Source: Flavonifractor sp052065355 (lineage in GTDB: Bacteria; Bacillota; Clostridia; Oscillospirales; Oscillospiraceae). Taken from it: a DNA stretch of 64,000 bases. The stretch covers positions 124,001 to 188,000 of the forward strand of contig NZ_JBQHUF010000001.1 in NCBI RefSeq assembly GCF_052065355.1, given 5' to 3'. Each line of letters starts with the position of its first letter. Within the stretch, counting starts at the first letter, position 1. The position numbers and the translations under genes are program-made. A model generated the notes under the pieces. The model searched no databases. It saw only the letters and a list, made by a program, of their open reading frames with translations, and was not told the origin of the DNA. Below, in pieces: positions 1-8,710 of the stretch.

Positions 1-1604
1 GCGTAGTCCAGAGGCTCCACCGCAACTGACAAATTCCCGGCGGCGGCCTTGCTGACCTCAAATACGTCCCGAACCATGGTCTGCAGCCGCTGGGACTTCT
101 CCGCCAGGATGCGGATATAGTCCTGCACATGCTCGGGAAGTCCTTCCTCCTGCTGGAGCAGCTCCACATAGCTGACAATAGAGGTAAGGGGGGTCTTCAG
201 GTCGTGGGATACGTTGGCGATCAGTTCGATCTTTGTCCGCTCACTCTTCATTTGCTCGCTTAGGGCGGTGCGCAGTCCGTCCTCCATATGGGCCAGGCTG
301 ATGGCAGCTTCCCGCAGGTCGGAATCTACCGGCAGAGCCAGCGCCCCGGTAGGCTGGCCCGCTCCGGCGGTCTGGATGTGGGTAAGCAGCTTGTCCATGT
401 CCGCCGTGGTCCGGCGGTTGCGCCCCATCAGTCGGATCTGACCGGCTACCAGCGCAATCCCAATCAGGCAGAGCAGTGCCAGTACCAAAGGCCATATGCT
501 GTAGAAGAAATAGCGATCGTAAAGATAGGGGATCCGAAGTGCGACGATGAGCACGAAGGGGAGGGACAGGGCGAACTGGAGCACGGTCCGCCGGTCCATC
601 CGCTGTTGGACAGGCCAGCTCAGCTCCTTGCGGCGGAACAGCCGCATGCAGGCGGCACAGAAACTGTGAGTACGTAGTTGGCCAAAGTTGTACCGCAGAT
701 CATTGAGGTAAAAATAGGTCCACCACAGGGCAGGCAGCAAGGCCAGGCACCAGAACAGCCCGTTGTAATTGCTTTGTATAAACAAATTGAGGCAGGCCAC
801 CACGGAGCAGATCCACAGCCAGGCCAGGGGCAGCAGCAGAACCAGTTTGATCTCCAGCCAGATGTGGCCGGTGAACCAGGCGATGGCCTGGTCGGCTCGC
901 CGTTTATATCTACGCCAGAGAATATACCAGATCAGCAGGGCAGCTCCTGCCACAGGAGGCACCAGCAGCAGCCAGATCAGGAAGGTGCGCACCGTGGCCA
1001 TGTCCCGAACCACACCATAAGGACCATAGCCTACGCTGTAGTCCACCGGATGTTCCACCGCCGCCAGATATACTGCTATTCCAGTATAGAGCGATTTGGC
1101 GGAAGTCCGGCCTACTTCATAGCCCGGCACATCCCAGCCCCACTCCGTCCCTCGATACACGCCGTCGCCGTAGACGTCCAGCTCCTCCCCGTCTTTCCAG
1201 ATGGAGGCGGTCCCCCTGTTAAAGGTGAGCAGAAAGTTGTAGCCCTCAGGCAAGCCATCCGGGGAAGATAGGTCGGCGTTGCTGTTGGAAGCCAGCAGCA
1301 CACCGTTTTTTTCTACCCGGTACAGCAGATTCAGATCACTTTCCGCCATGGGAACGCTGTAAAACGCCTGTTCATCGGCGGCGTAGCTGAGCAGGGAGTA
1401 GAGGTCTCCACTGATCATGCTGCGGAAGGTGGCTGTCTCCTGGTAATCTGTGCGGAAGGCGTCGACCAGGTTGACCCTCACGCTGGAACTGGTATTGGTA
1501 GCCAGGAACAGCCAGGCCGCTGCGCTGTACAGCAGCAGGCTGATGCTTAGCACGAAAGCCAGAAAGGTCAGGACTGGCTTAATGCTTCTCGATTTTGTAT
1601 CCAA
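1..1604 (-). CDS. Sensor histidine kinase, N-terminal part (C-terminus cut by window edge)
   Basis: The reading frame stays open to the window edge, so the ATPase domain is not visible. An N-terminal membrane anchor is followed by an extracellular domain of roughly 150-170 residues. About five further hydrophobic helices come next, then a dimerisation/phosphoacceptor domain with the motif ANVSHDLKTPLTSIVSYVE, whose His is the autophosphorylation site. It should phosphorylate the response regulator encoded just upstream. The chosen start is a TTG at 1604, inside the last codons of the regulator gene, with GGGGAA just before it. That implies translational coupling; no ATG occurs until well after the first membrane helix. 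The signal sensed is unknown. The multi-helix second membrane block is more than the usual two-helix kinase has. Confidence 0.85.
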   Translation of the reverse strand, partial: MDTKSRSIKPVLTFLAFVLSISLLLYSAAAWLFLATNTSSSVRVNLVDAFRTDYQETATFRSMISGDLYSLLSYAADEQAFYSVPMAESDLNLLYRVEKNGVLLASNSNADLSSPDGLPEGYNFLLTFNRGTASIWKDGEELDVYGDGVYRGTEWGWDVPGYEVGRTSAKSLYTGIAVYLAAVEHPVDYSVGYGPYGVVRDMATVRTFLIWLLLVPPVAGAALLIWYILWRRYKRRADQAIAWFTGHIWLEIKLVLLLPLAWLWICSVVACLNLFIQSNYNGLFWCLALLPALWWTYFYLNDLRYNFGQLRTHSFCAACMRLFRRKELSWPVQQRMDRRTVLQFALSLPFVLIVALRIPYLYDRYFFYSIWPLVLALLCLIGIALVAGQIRLMGRNRRTTADMDKLLTHIQTAGAGQPTGALALPVDSDLREAAISLAHMEDGLRTALSEQMKSERTKIELIANVSHDLKTPLTSIVSYVELLQQEEGLPEHVQDYIRILAEKSQRLQTMVRDVFEVSKAAAGNLSVAVEPLDY

Positions 1605-2277
1605 TTCCCCACACCACCTTTAAATATTCCGGTTCCTTTGGATTGAGTTCGATCTTTTCCCGAATGCGTCGGATGTGGACCATCACGGTATTTTCCGTGG
1701 CATAGGGCTCCTCGCCCCATACCCGGCGGTAGATTTCCTCAGCAGGGAAGATTCGCCCTACATTGCGCATCAGCAGGTCTACGATCTTCAGTTCGGTGGC
1801 GGTGAGCCGCACCGGCTCTCCGTCCACAAACAGTGTCCGATCCTCCACTTGATAGCGCAGCCGCCCGTTGACGACCTCCTGGGCCTGACTGACGGCGTTT
1901 ACATCCCCAAGCTGTGTGTACCGCCGCAAATGGCTGCGTACCCGGGCCACCAGTTCCTGGGGATTGAAGGGCTTGGCGATGTAGTCGTCCGCCCCCATGG
2001 AGAGCCCCAGCACCTTGTCGGTATCCTCGCTCTTGGCGCTGAGGATCAGAATGGGCAGGTTGCGCTTTTCACGGATCTTCAGAACCGCTGACAGACCGTC
2101 CAGCCTGGGCATCATCACGTCCATAAGGATGAGGCGCAGGCTGGGCTCCAGAGCCAGATCCAGCGCCTCCATGCCGTTGTAGGCCTTTAGGACCCGGTAG
2201 CCCTCTTTCTCCAGCAGAATCGCAATGGCTTTGACGATCTCGGCGTCGTCATCCACCACCAGAATGCACTCGTTCAT
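1579..2277 (-). CDS. OmpR/PhoB-family response regulator
   Basis: A transcription regulator of 232 residues, the partner of the kinase encoded downstream and overlapping it. The receiver domain (about 1-120) has the acidic pocket D9-D11, phospho-acceptor D53 in LILMDVMMP and K102 in AKPF. The C-terminal winged-helix DNA-binding domain (about 130-230) ends in VWGIGYKIEKH, typical of the OmpR class. The start has a strong ribosome site (GGAGGGAG) about 7 bases upstream. The overlap with the kinase suggests one two-gene transcript. The targets cannot be told from the window. Confidence 0.93.
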   Translation of the reverse strand: MNECILVVDDDAEIVKAIAILLEKEGYRVLKAYNGMEALDLALEPSLRLILMDVMMPRLDGLSAVLKIREKRNLPILILSAKSEDTDKVLGLSMGADDYIAKPFNPQELVARVRSHLRRYTQLGDVNAVSQAQEVVNGRLRYQVEDRTLFVDGEPVRLTATELKIVDLLMRNVGRIFPAEEIYRRVWGEEPYATENTVMVHIRRIREKIELNPKEPEYLKVVWGIGYKIEKH

Positions 2278-2370
2278 TGGAACTCCCTCCAGTTGCCTCT
2301 AAGATACCCGAATACTCTTTCAAAGAATGTGGGGAATATCTTTCAAAATTCTTAAAATAGAAAGGATAAA

Positions 2371-2402
2371 AAAAGACGACTTGCAAAAACAAGTCGTCTT
2401 TT
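2371..2402 (-). terminator. Intrinsic terminator after tRNA-Gly
   Basis: A perfect 13-bp stem (2371-2383 with 2390-2402) with a 6-base loop, flanked by A/T runs on both sides. It can therefore stop transcription on either strand. It lies just after the tRNA on the minus strand. Confidence 0.85.
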
Positions 2403-2403
2403 T

Positions 2404-2477
2404 TGGAGCAGGTAAGGAGAATCGAACTCCCATATTCAGCTTGGGAAGCTGACGTTCTACCACTGAACTATACCTGC
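2404..2477 (-). tRNA. tRNA-Gly (anticodon CCC)
   Basis: A 74-nt cloverleaf with the 3' CCA encoded. The acceptor arms GCAGGTA and TACCTGC pair. The D arm holds TAGTTCAGTGGTAGAA, the anticodon loop is TTCCCAA (CCC reads GGG glycine codons) and the T arm contains GTTCGATTC. A terminator follows directly, so the gene is probably transcribed alone. Confidence 0.96.
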
Positions 2478-2565
2478 ATCGGGTTAACTGACTAAAATAG
2501 TATAGCATGGATCAGTTGGGTTTGCAAGTGTTTTTTAGGTAGGGGAAAAGGGCAGGAGGATTCCC

Positions 2566-2594
2566 TTGCAAATTTGCTGAAAACATGATAATAT
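2566..2594 (+). promoter_or_regulatory. Likely promoter of the TetR gene
   Basis: TTGCAA and TAATAT separated by 17 bases, about 50 bases before the TetR start codon. Confidence 0.55.
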
Positions 2595-2601
2595 GATAAC
2601 T

Positions 2602-2614
2602 AAACCGATGGTTT
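2602..2614. promoter_or_regulatory. Likely TetR operator (autoregulation)
   Basis: The palindrome AAACC-GAT-GGTTT lies 7 bases after the -10 box, where transcription should start. A repressor bound here would block its own promoter. The symmetry and position are seen; regulator binding is inferred. Confidence 0.5.
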
Positions 2615-2644
2615 GATTTTTGAATTGGAAAGGCTGGAATTACG

Positions 2645-3280
2645 ATGAGCAAGAAGCAGGCGCTGACGGAATTTCATCGCGGCTCCATCCTGGCGGCCGC
2701 CGAGCGGCTGTTTGCGGAGAAGGGTACGGAGCGTACCACGATGGACGACATTGCCCGGGAGGCGGAGTACAGCAAGGCTACGCTGTATGTGTACTTCCAG
2801 AGCAAGGAGGAGATCATCAACGCCATTTTGCTCAGTGGTATCGTCCTGCTGAAGCGGAAGCTTCATGAGGCCATTGAGAGCCATCAGGATTGGTTCCAGG
2901 CTTATGATGCGGTGTGCCGGGTGATCGTGCGCTTTTATGACGACAACCCCACCGCCTATGATGCAGCCACGGGTGTGATGCCGCTGTCCCAGGCATCGGA
3001 GGAGATCCAGAAGGGCCAGGCGGATATTATTCGGGTTACCGGTGAGATCGACGAAGAGATGGCCGCCTTCCTGATGCGGGGCGTGGAAGAGGGCGTTGTG
3101 CGTACTAAGCTTCCTCCCATGGAGACGGTGCTGCTCTTCTGGTCCGCTTTGTCTGGCATTATCCATACGGCAGAGTACCGTGCGGACTTCCTCCAGCGTA
3201 CCCTGGGCCTGAGCCGTGAGGACTATCTGGTTCACGGTGCCCGGCTGCTGTTGGATGCGCTGGTAAAGACCGGCCAGTAA
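2645..3280 (+). CDS. TetR/AcrR-family transcriptional regulator
   Basis: A protein of 211 residues. The N-terminal helix-turn-helix covers about residues 10-60, with the family pattern RTTMDDIAREAEYSKATLYVYF. The C-terminal ligand domain is not of a kind I can name. The start follows GGCTGGA about 6 bases upstream. The gene is alone on the plus strand between a tRNA and a convergent Clp ATPase, with its own promoter and a palindrome that is a probable autoregulatory operator. No efflux or degradation gene is adjacent, so its targets lie elsewhere or it controls only itself. Confidence 0.92.
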   Translation: MSKKQALTEFHRGSILAAAERLFAEKGTERTTMDDIAREAEYSKATLYVYFQSKEEIINAILLSGIVLLKRKLHEAIESHQDWFQAYDAVCRVIVRFYDDNPTAYDAATGVMPLSQASEEIQKGQADIIRVTGEIDEEMAAFLMRGVEEGVVRTKLPPMETVLLFWSALSGIIHTAEYRADFLQRTLGLSREDYLVHGARLLLDALVKTGQ

Positions 3281-3292
3281 CAGAACATAAAT

Positions 3293-3328
3293 AAATCGGG
3301 GCCGACCTGAAAGGTCGGCCCCGATTTT
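3293..3328. terminator. Bidirectional terminator between TetR gene and Clp ATPase gene
   Basis: A 16-bp perfect stem (3293-3308 with 3312-3327), GC-rich in the middle and ending in AAAT/ATTTTT. It lies between two convergent genes and can serve both. Confidence 0.9.
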
Positions 3329-3330
3329 TA

Positions 3331-5871
3331 TCATTCCGCTGTGATGATAGCTTTTTCACCGTCGGAGGTGGCGTGTATGGCGGAGATGGGGTGGAGGTAG
3401 CTGTCGATGAGCTTGGTGGCGATGTCGTCCTCCAGATCCTTCTGGATCTGACGGCGCAGGTTGCGGGCGCCGTAGGTCTGGGAATAGGACTTGCGCACCA
3501 GATGGTCAAGCAGCGCCTCGTCCCAGGTGAAGGTGATGCCCTTTTCCTTCAGGGTATCCCGCAGCTCACCCAGCATAATGGCGGCGATAGCCTTGAAATT
3601 GTCTTCGGTGAGTTTGTTGAAGTAGACGATCTCGTCCACCCGGTTGATAAACTCGGGCCGGAGGAAGCCCTCCAGGGCTTTCATAGCACGCTCCTTGCCC
3701 TGCTGATCAGCGGTGCGGCCGAAGCCTACGCTGCCGGCGGAGGTACGAGCGTCGCTGCCTGCGTTGGAGGTCATGACAATGACGGTGTTCTCAAAGTTGA
3801 CGTTGCGGCCCTGGGCGTCGGTGATATGGCCGTCGTCCAGAATCTGCAGCAGGATGTTCAGCACGTCGGGATGGGCTTTCTCGATCTCGTCGAAGAGAAT
3901 GACGCAGTAGGGTTTACGCCGCACCTTCTCGGTGAGCTGACCGGCTTCGTCATAGCCCACATAGCCCGGCGGGGAGCCGATGATGCGGCTGACGGCGAAC
4001 TTCTCCATAAACTCCGACATATCCAGCCGGATGAGAGACTCGGGGGAGTGGAACATATCCATAGCCAGCCGCTTGACCAGCTCGGTCTTGCCCACACCGG
4101 TGGAGCCCACAAAGATGAAGGATACCGGCTTGCGCTTGGAGGCGATGCCCACCCGACCGCGGCGCACGGCGGCAGCCACGGCGTGGACTGCCTCGTCCTG
4201 GCCGATGAGGTGCTCCTTCAGCCGGTCTTCCAGCTTGGCCAGACGCTCATACTCCGCCTCCTGAATCTGAGTAGCGGGGATTTTGGTCCACAGTTCAATG
4301 ACCCGGGCCAGATGAGCCACCGTCAGAGGCGGTGCGCTCTGGGCGTCCAGCTTGTTCAGCTCGTCCTGAAGCTGCATCTCCCGGCTCTTGATGGCGGCCA
4401 GCCGCTCATAATCCCGGTTACCGCCCTGATCAGCCAGCAGCCGCTCCCGCTCCTGGGACAGGTTGTCCAGTTCCCGGCGGAAGTTAGCCTGCCGCCGCTC
4501 GTTGGCGCTCAGTGCCTCGGTGGTGGCGGGGTTGCCCATGAGGGAGTCGTGCTCGGCGGTGAGCTTATTGAGCTCCCGCCGGATCTCGCTCTGGCGGCCC
4601 TCGTTGTTCTTCAGGGCGGTCTGACGCTTGTAATCCCGGTCGTTGGCCTCCACCATCAGGTTCTCCCGCTCCTGACCCAGGGACTCCAGCTCCTTCTTGA
4701 CCTCAACCTCACGGGCCAGGGTCTTGTTGTGGAGGTTCACATCGGAGCAGGCCTCGTCGATCAGGTCGATGGCCTTGTCGGGGAGGTAGCGGTCGGTAAT
4801 GTACCGCTCGCTCATGGTCACTGCCAACCGGCAGATTTCAGGGGAGATGGAGACGAAGTGGTACTTCTCATAGTAGGGGGCAATGCCCTGGATGATCTTT
4901 ACACTGTCTTCGATGGAGGGCTCCTCCACGATCACCGGCTGGAACCGGCGCTCCAGGGCGGAGTCCTTCTCGATGTATTTGCGGTACTCGGTGAGGGTGG
5001 TGGCGCCGATAACCTGGATCTCGCCCCGGCTGAGGGCGGGCTTGAGGATGTTGGCGGCGTTCATAGAGCCCTCCGCATCCCCGGCGCCTACGATGTTATG
5101 GACCTCGTCGATGACCAGGATGATATTGCCCAGCTTCTTGATCTCCTCGATAAGGCCCTTCATCCGGCTCTCAAACTGACCCCGGAACTGGGTACCAGCC
5201 ACCAGGGCGGTGAGGTCCAGCAGGTAGACCTCCTTGTCCAGAAGCTTGTAGGGCACATCCCGCTGGTAGATCTTCTGGGCCAGACCCTCGGCGATGGCGG
5301 TCTTGCCTACGCCGGGCTCGCCGATGAGGCAGGGGTTGTTCTTCTGGCGGCGGTTGAGGATCTGGATGGTACGCTGGATCTCCTCATCCCGGCCGATGAT
5401 GTTGTCCAGCTTGCCGTCGGCGGCTTTCTGGGTCAGGGAGATGCAGTAGTTCTCCAAAAACTTCCGCTTAATGGGTTTGTCGCCCTTTTTCTCCTTGTCG
5501 TTCCGCTCCTGGCGGCCGGGATCACGCTCCGGCTGGGCCTGGGGATTCTGGGCGGACCCAAACAGCTTGTTCAGGAAGGGGAAGGTAGCGGTCTTGCCCT
5601 CGTCCTCCTCATCCTGATCGGCGTCGTCACTGGGGATCAGGCCCTCCATGCCTTCAGCTCCGCCGAAGGCGGACATCATCTCATTGGTCAGACCCTCCAG
5701 ATCCTCGTCGCTGATGCCCATTTTCTGCATCATATCCTCCACGGGCTTAATGCCCAGTTCTTTGGCGCATTTCAGGCAGAGACCCTCACTCTTGGTGGTG
5801 CCTCCCTCTAGCTTCTGGATAAAGATCACCGCTACATTTTTATGGCAGCGGGAACAAAGTGTAGGTTGCAT
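3331..5871 (-). CDS. ClpE-like AAA+ unfoldase with N-terminal zinc finger
   Basis: An 846-residue Hsp100 ATPase that should unfold proteins for the ClpP protease or remodel aggregates. The N-terminus has a four-cysteine zinc finger (C6, C9, C32, C35) and a short linker, not the usual repeated Clp N-domain; this is the ClpE layout. AAA domain 1 has Walker A GEPGVGKT (184-191). A long middle coiled coil of roughly 150 residues with two similar heptad-rich halves follows. AAA domain 2 has GSTGVGKT and the GSPPGYVGYDEAG pore segment. Ribosome site AAAGGAG. It is the last gene of a long minus-strand run. I see no CtsR-type heptad repeat upstream. The middle region is longer than in ClpC and approaches ClpB, so the family name is tentative. 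Confidence 0.85.
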   Translation of the reverse strand: MQPTLCSRCHKNVAVIFIQKLEGGTTKSEGLCLKCAKELGIKPVEDMMQKMGISDEDLEGLTNEMMSAFGGAEGMEGLIPSDDADQDEEDEGKTATFPFLNKLFGSAQNPQAQPERDPGRQERNDKEKKGDKPIKRKFLENYCISLTQKAADGKLDNIIGRDEEIQRTIQILNRRQKNNPCLIGEPGVGKTAIAEGLAQKIYQRDVPYKLLDKEVYLLDLTALVAGTQFRGQFESRMKGLIEEIKKLGNIILVIDEVHNIVGAGDAEGSMNAANILKPALSRGEIQVIGATTLTEYRKYIEKDSALERRFQPVIVEEPSIEDSVKIIQGIAPYYEKYHFVSISPEICRLAVTMSERYITDRYLPDKAIDLIDEACSDVNLHNKTLAREVEVKKELESLGQERENLMVEANDRDYKRQTALKNNEGRQSEIRRELNKLTAEHDSLMGNPATTEALSANERRQANFRRELDNLSQERERLLADQGGNRDYERLAAIKSREMQLQDELNKLDAQSAPPLTVAHLARVIELWTKIPATQIQEAEYERLAKLEDRLKEHLIGQDEAVHAVAAAVRRGRVGIASKRKPVSFIFVGSTGVGKTELVKRLAMDMFHSPESLIRLDMSEFMEKFAVSRIIGSPPGYVGYDEAGQLTEKVRRKPYCVILFDEIEKAHPDVLNILLQILDDGHITDAQGRNVNFENTVIVMTSNAGSDARTSAGSVGFGRTADQQGKERAMKALEGFLRPEFINRVDEIVYFNKLTEDNFKAIAAIMLGELRDTLKEKGITFTWDEALLDHLVRKSYSQTYGARNLRRQIQKDLEDDIATKLIDSYLHPISAIHATSDGEKAIITAE

Positions 5872-5967
5872 TTGTGTTCAGCTCCTTTTGGGGGACAGGC
5901 TCCCCCGGAGGATTGATTCTAACCCGAAATTATGAACTGGGTATGAATCTTTCCGATTTCGTTGCCC

Positions 5968-6690
5968 TTACAGGATACTGTTCAGCAGGGCAAAGGGGTT
6001 GGCAGACATAAAAAACTTCAGCAGATAGGTCTTTTCCACTGCGTCCTGAGGCAGAATGCCGCCGAAAAACTGGAGCAGCCAGGCGGCAACGAACAGGATG
6101 ATGATACCCTGGATCACCCCAAACAGAGCGCCCAGGCTCTTGTTGAGAAAGTGCAGGCCGGGCAGCCGGGCCACCAGGTCCAGCGCGTGGCTGATGAGCT
6201 TCCAGGCCAGCAAAATGAGGACAAAAGCCAGCAGAAAAATGATCAGGTAGGCCGCTGATTCCGCAATGGCCGCCGCCACCTGAGCAGCGGCGCTGGCTGC
6301 CACTTCGGTCATGCCGTCCTCTACCGCCTGATTTACACTGTTGACCAGGGTCTCATAAAAGCCCATGTCCCGCAGCGCGTTGAGCACGTCCTGGAGGGGA
6401 AGTGTGTCGGGGGTGACCTCTCCGGAACTGGGGTCAGTCAGGTCGGTCTGGACCTGGCTGTTCTGGATCTGTTCATTGAGCTGTTCCTCGATGGCAGCGG
6501 CAAACCGGGGTTCCAGTGCGTCGGCCACCATAGGGGAGAGGGTGCGGGCCAGGAAACCGGCTCCTACAAAGGCCACCAGTACGGCCAGCAGGCCGCACAG
6601 GGAGAGTATAAGCCCTCTGTGGGCTCCGAGAGCGGCGAATATGATCAAAATGGCAATGATGATAAGGTCAAGAATCAGAAAAGCTGTCAT
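5968..6690 (-). CDS. CvpA-family membrane protein
   Basis: An integral membrane protein of 240 residues. It has an N-terminal pair of hydrophobic segments (about 4-50), a polar loop of about 90 residues, and two more segments near 150-175 and 195-220. The C-terminal stretch LPGLHFLNKSLGALFGVIQG is characteristic of the CvpA family (colicin V production). The molecular role of the family is unsettled. It sits between the DUF5711 gene and the Clp ATPase gene in the same direction. Confidence 0.85.
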   Translation of the reverse strand: MTAFLILDLIIIAILIIFAALGAHRGLILSLCGLLAVLVAFVGAGFLARTLSPMVADALEPRFAAAIEEQLNEQIQNSQVQTDLTDPSSGEVTPDTLPLQDVLNALRDMGFYETLVNSVNQAVEDGMTEVAASAAAQVAAAIAESAAYLIIFLLAFVLILLAWKLISHALDLVARLPGLHFLNKSLGALFGVIQGIIILFVAAWLLQFFGGILPQDAVEKTYLLKFFMSANPFALLNSIL

Positions 6691-6708
6691 GGGGTTCCTC
6701 CGAGATCA

Positions 6709-7899
6709 CTAGGGCACGTAGATTCTGGCGGTGGTACTGTCAATGAGCATGGTGCTGCCGTCGGATTGCTGGAGCACCTTCTGGGCGCCTTGGGTGCCCT
6801 CTAGTGTGTTGTAGATCTCCAGGTCCTGGTTGTAAATATCCAGCCGGTCGGCAGTCAGCAGGGAGACATAGCGGCCTGCGGCGGAGAGGGAGAGTACCTG
6901 CTCCTCTGTGGGCAGGGAGGCGCGGGTACTTCCGTCAGCGGAGACCACCCGCAGCTCGGCGGAGGTACCAGCCCGGTATTTGCCCAGCAGCAGTACCGCG
7001 GTGCCGTCTCCCTCCAGAGAGAAGTTTTTCAGATAAAGTCCACTGTAATCGCAGCTGCCGGCCAGGGTGCCGTCAGGGGCCACGATGGAGAGTGTGGTTT
7101 CGCCCAACGCCCAGATCCCGCTGCTGTTCCACCGCAGGGAGAGGATCACGTCACTGCCCACGGAGCAGGTCCAGTCGGGATCTGCCTCTTCCTCTGTCCG
7201 GTCCAGGCTGTACAGATCCACCCGGCTCTGGAAGGTGTCGCCGTCCAGACCCATGGTGAGCAGAGCTACCGACTTGCTGTCCGGGGCAAGAGCGGCATCC
7301 ATCACGAAACGGCTGGACAGGTTGAACCGGATCTGGGGAGAGAAGGAACTGTCATACACCGTGACGATTCCCTTATAGCCGCTCTCCTGAGTGACCGTTA
7401 CCAGCCAGCCCTGACTGTTGAGATCGGCGGAGATAAACTCCTGACCTTCCTCCAGCGTCAGGGAAAAGGCCTGCGTCCGGTTTTGATAAACGAACAGGTC
7501 CTTGCCGCCGATATCATAGACCAGAGCACTATTGCCAGCTACCCGAACCGTCGGGTCCTTCATGGAGACGGTCTGATTCACATAGAGCTGAGCGTTGCCT
7601 GAGTAGAGGCGGATGTTGGTGGCCGAGCACACCAGCAGGTCACCGTCCAGTACGGCAAAGCAGCTGGCGTCCTTGCCCTCAAAGGAAAAGGACTCACTCT
7701 GACCGCTCTCGTTGCGGGACAGGTTCCGATAGGTGAACCAGCGCTTGATGGAGTCGAAATTCAATTTGTCATAATTGGCCACCAGCACCACCGCGCCCAG
7801 CACCAGTGCCAAGGTGACCAGAAAGGTCAGAAAGCGGACAAACAGATTGGGCCGCTTTTTGGGGGGCGGGGATGTCCGTCCCCGGTTCATCTCGTCCAT
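6709..7899 (-). CDS. DUF5711-like single-pass membrane protein with beta-propeller-like exterior
   Basis: A 396-residue protein. A proline- and lysine-rich cytoplasmic tail of about 20 residues is followed by one membrane helix (about 22-44). The long exterior part has repeating beta strands, for example SCFAVLDGDLLVCSATNIRLY and SKSVALLTMGLDGD, which look like propeller blades. Function unknown. It is the type annotated as DUF5711 in clostridia, which I name from memory of the architecture. It lies 18 bp upstream of the CvpA gene in the same operon and starts close after truA. Confidence 0.75.
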   Translation of the reverse strand: MDEMNRGRTSPPPKKRPNLFVRFLTFLVTLALVLGAVVLVANYDKLNFDSIKRWFTYRNLSRNESGQSESFSFEGKDASCFAVLDGDLLVCSATNIRLYSGNAQLYVNQTVSMKDPTVRVAGNSALVYDIGGKDLFVYQNRTQAFSLTLEEGQEFISADLNSQGWLVTVTQESGYKGIVTVYDSSFSPQIRFNLSSRFVMDAALAPDSKSVALLTMGLDGDTFQSRVDLYSLDRTEEEADPDWTCSVGSDVILSLRWNSSGIWALGETTLSIVAPDGTLAGSCDYSGLYLKNFSLEGDGTAVLLLGKYRAGTSAELRVVSADGSTRASLPTEEQVLSLSAAGRYVSLLTADRLDIYNQDLEIYNTLEGTQGAQKVLQQSDGSTMLIDSTTARIYVP

Positions 7900-7932
7900 T
7901 GTATGCTCCTCACCGGGAATTATGCGGACGGC

Positions 7933-8682
7933 TTACAGCACGTCCTCGTTGTACCACAATTTGGTCATGTACAGCCCGCCGGCGGGGACCGTGGGACCCG
8001 CCGCAGTCCGGTTGCGGCCCTCCAGAATGGCGGGAACGTCGTCGGGAGAGAACTTCCCATCGGCGGCGTAGACGCAGGTACCTACCATGGCCCGCACCAT
8101 GTTGTACAGGAAGCCGTCGGCACACACCTTGCATTCGATGATGTCGCCGCTGCGGCTGATGTTAAAGTAGTGTACCGTCCGCACGGTAGTGCGGGTCTCG
8201 GTACCTACCGACCGGACGGCGGCAAAGTCGTGGGTACCCACAAAGTGGGAAGCCGCCCGCTGCATGACCGCCTCATCCAGCCGCTTAGGGTAGAACCAAG
8301 CGCGGTTGACATAAAACGCATTGCGGATGTGGGAATTATAGATACGGTAGGTGTACTCCTTTTTCAGGCAGGAGCCAATGGCGTTGAACTCCTCCGGCAC
8401 CTCGGTGGCCTTCACCACCACGATATCGTCGGGCAGCCGGGTGTTCACTGCCAGGGGCAGCCGGTCGCAGGGGATGCGGGAGGTGGTGCGGAAGTTAGCC
8501 ACATAAGTCTCCGCGTGGACCCCTGCGTCGGTGCGGCCCGCCCCGGTGCACTTGACCGGGTGGCCCACCACAGTGGCCAGGGCCTTCTCCAGAGTCTCCG
8601 CCACGGAAACGGCGTTCTTCTGCACCTGCCAGCCGTGGTAGGCGGTGCCCACATACATCAATTTTAACGCAATATTTCTCAT
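7933..8682 (-). CDS. truA: tRNA pseudouridine synthase A
   Basis: A 249-residue enzyme that isomerises uridines 38-40 in the tRNA anticodon arm. The catalytic Asp is D52 in GAGRTDAGVHA. The N-terminus IALKLMYVGTAYHGWQVQ and the KKEYTYRIYNS block are family hallmarks, and the length is normal. It is located directly after ecfT, a common arrangement in Firmicutes (ecfA1-ecfA2-ecfT-truA). Confidence 0.96.
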   Translation of the reverse strand: MRNIALKLMYVGTAYHGWQVQKNAVSVAETLEKALATVVGHPVKCTGAGRTDAGVHAETYVANFRTTSRIPCDRLPLAVNTRLPDDIVVVKATEVPEEFNAIGSCLKKEYTYRIYNSHIRNAFYVNRAWFYPKRLDEAVMQRAASHFVGTHDFAAVRSVGTETRTTVRTVHYFNISRSGDIIECKVCADGFLYNMVRAMVGTCVYAADGKFSPDDVPAILEGRNRTAAGPTVPAGGLYMTKLWYNEDVL

Positions 8683-8710
8683 AAAGCCTTAAAGTCCAGT
8701 TATGTTTTTC

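Noticed and set aside
3373..5811. An 812-codon frame opposite the Clp ATPase gene
   Set aside because: Shadow of GC-rich coding sequence; no ribosome site and no recognisable domains.
5872..5967. CtsR operator before the ClpE-like gene
   Set aside because: No direct heptad repeat of the CtsR kind is present; only a small GGGGGA/TCCCCC hairpin.
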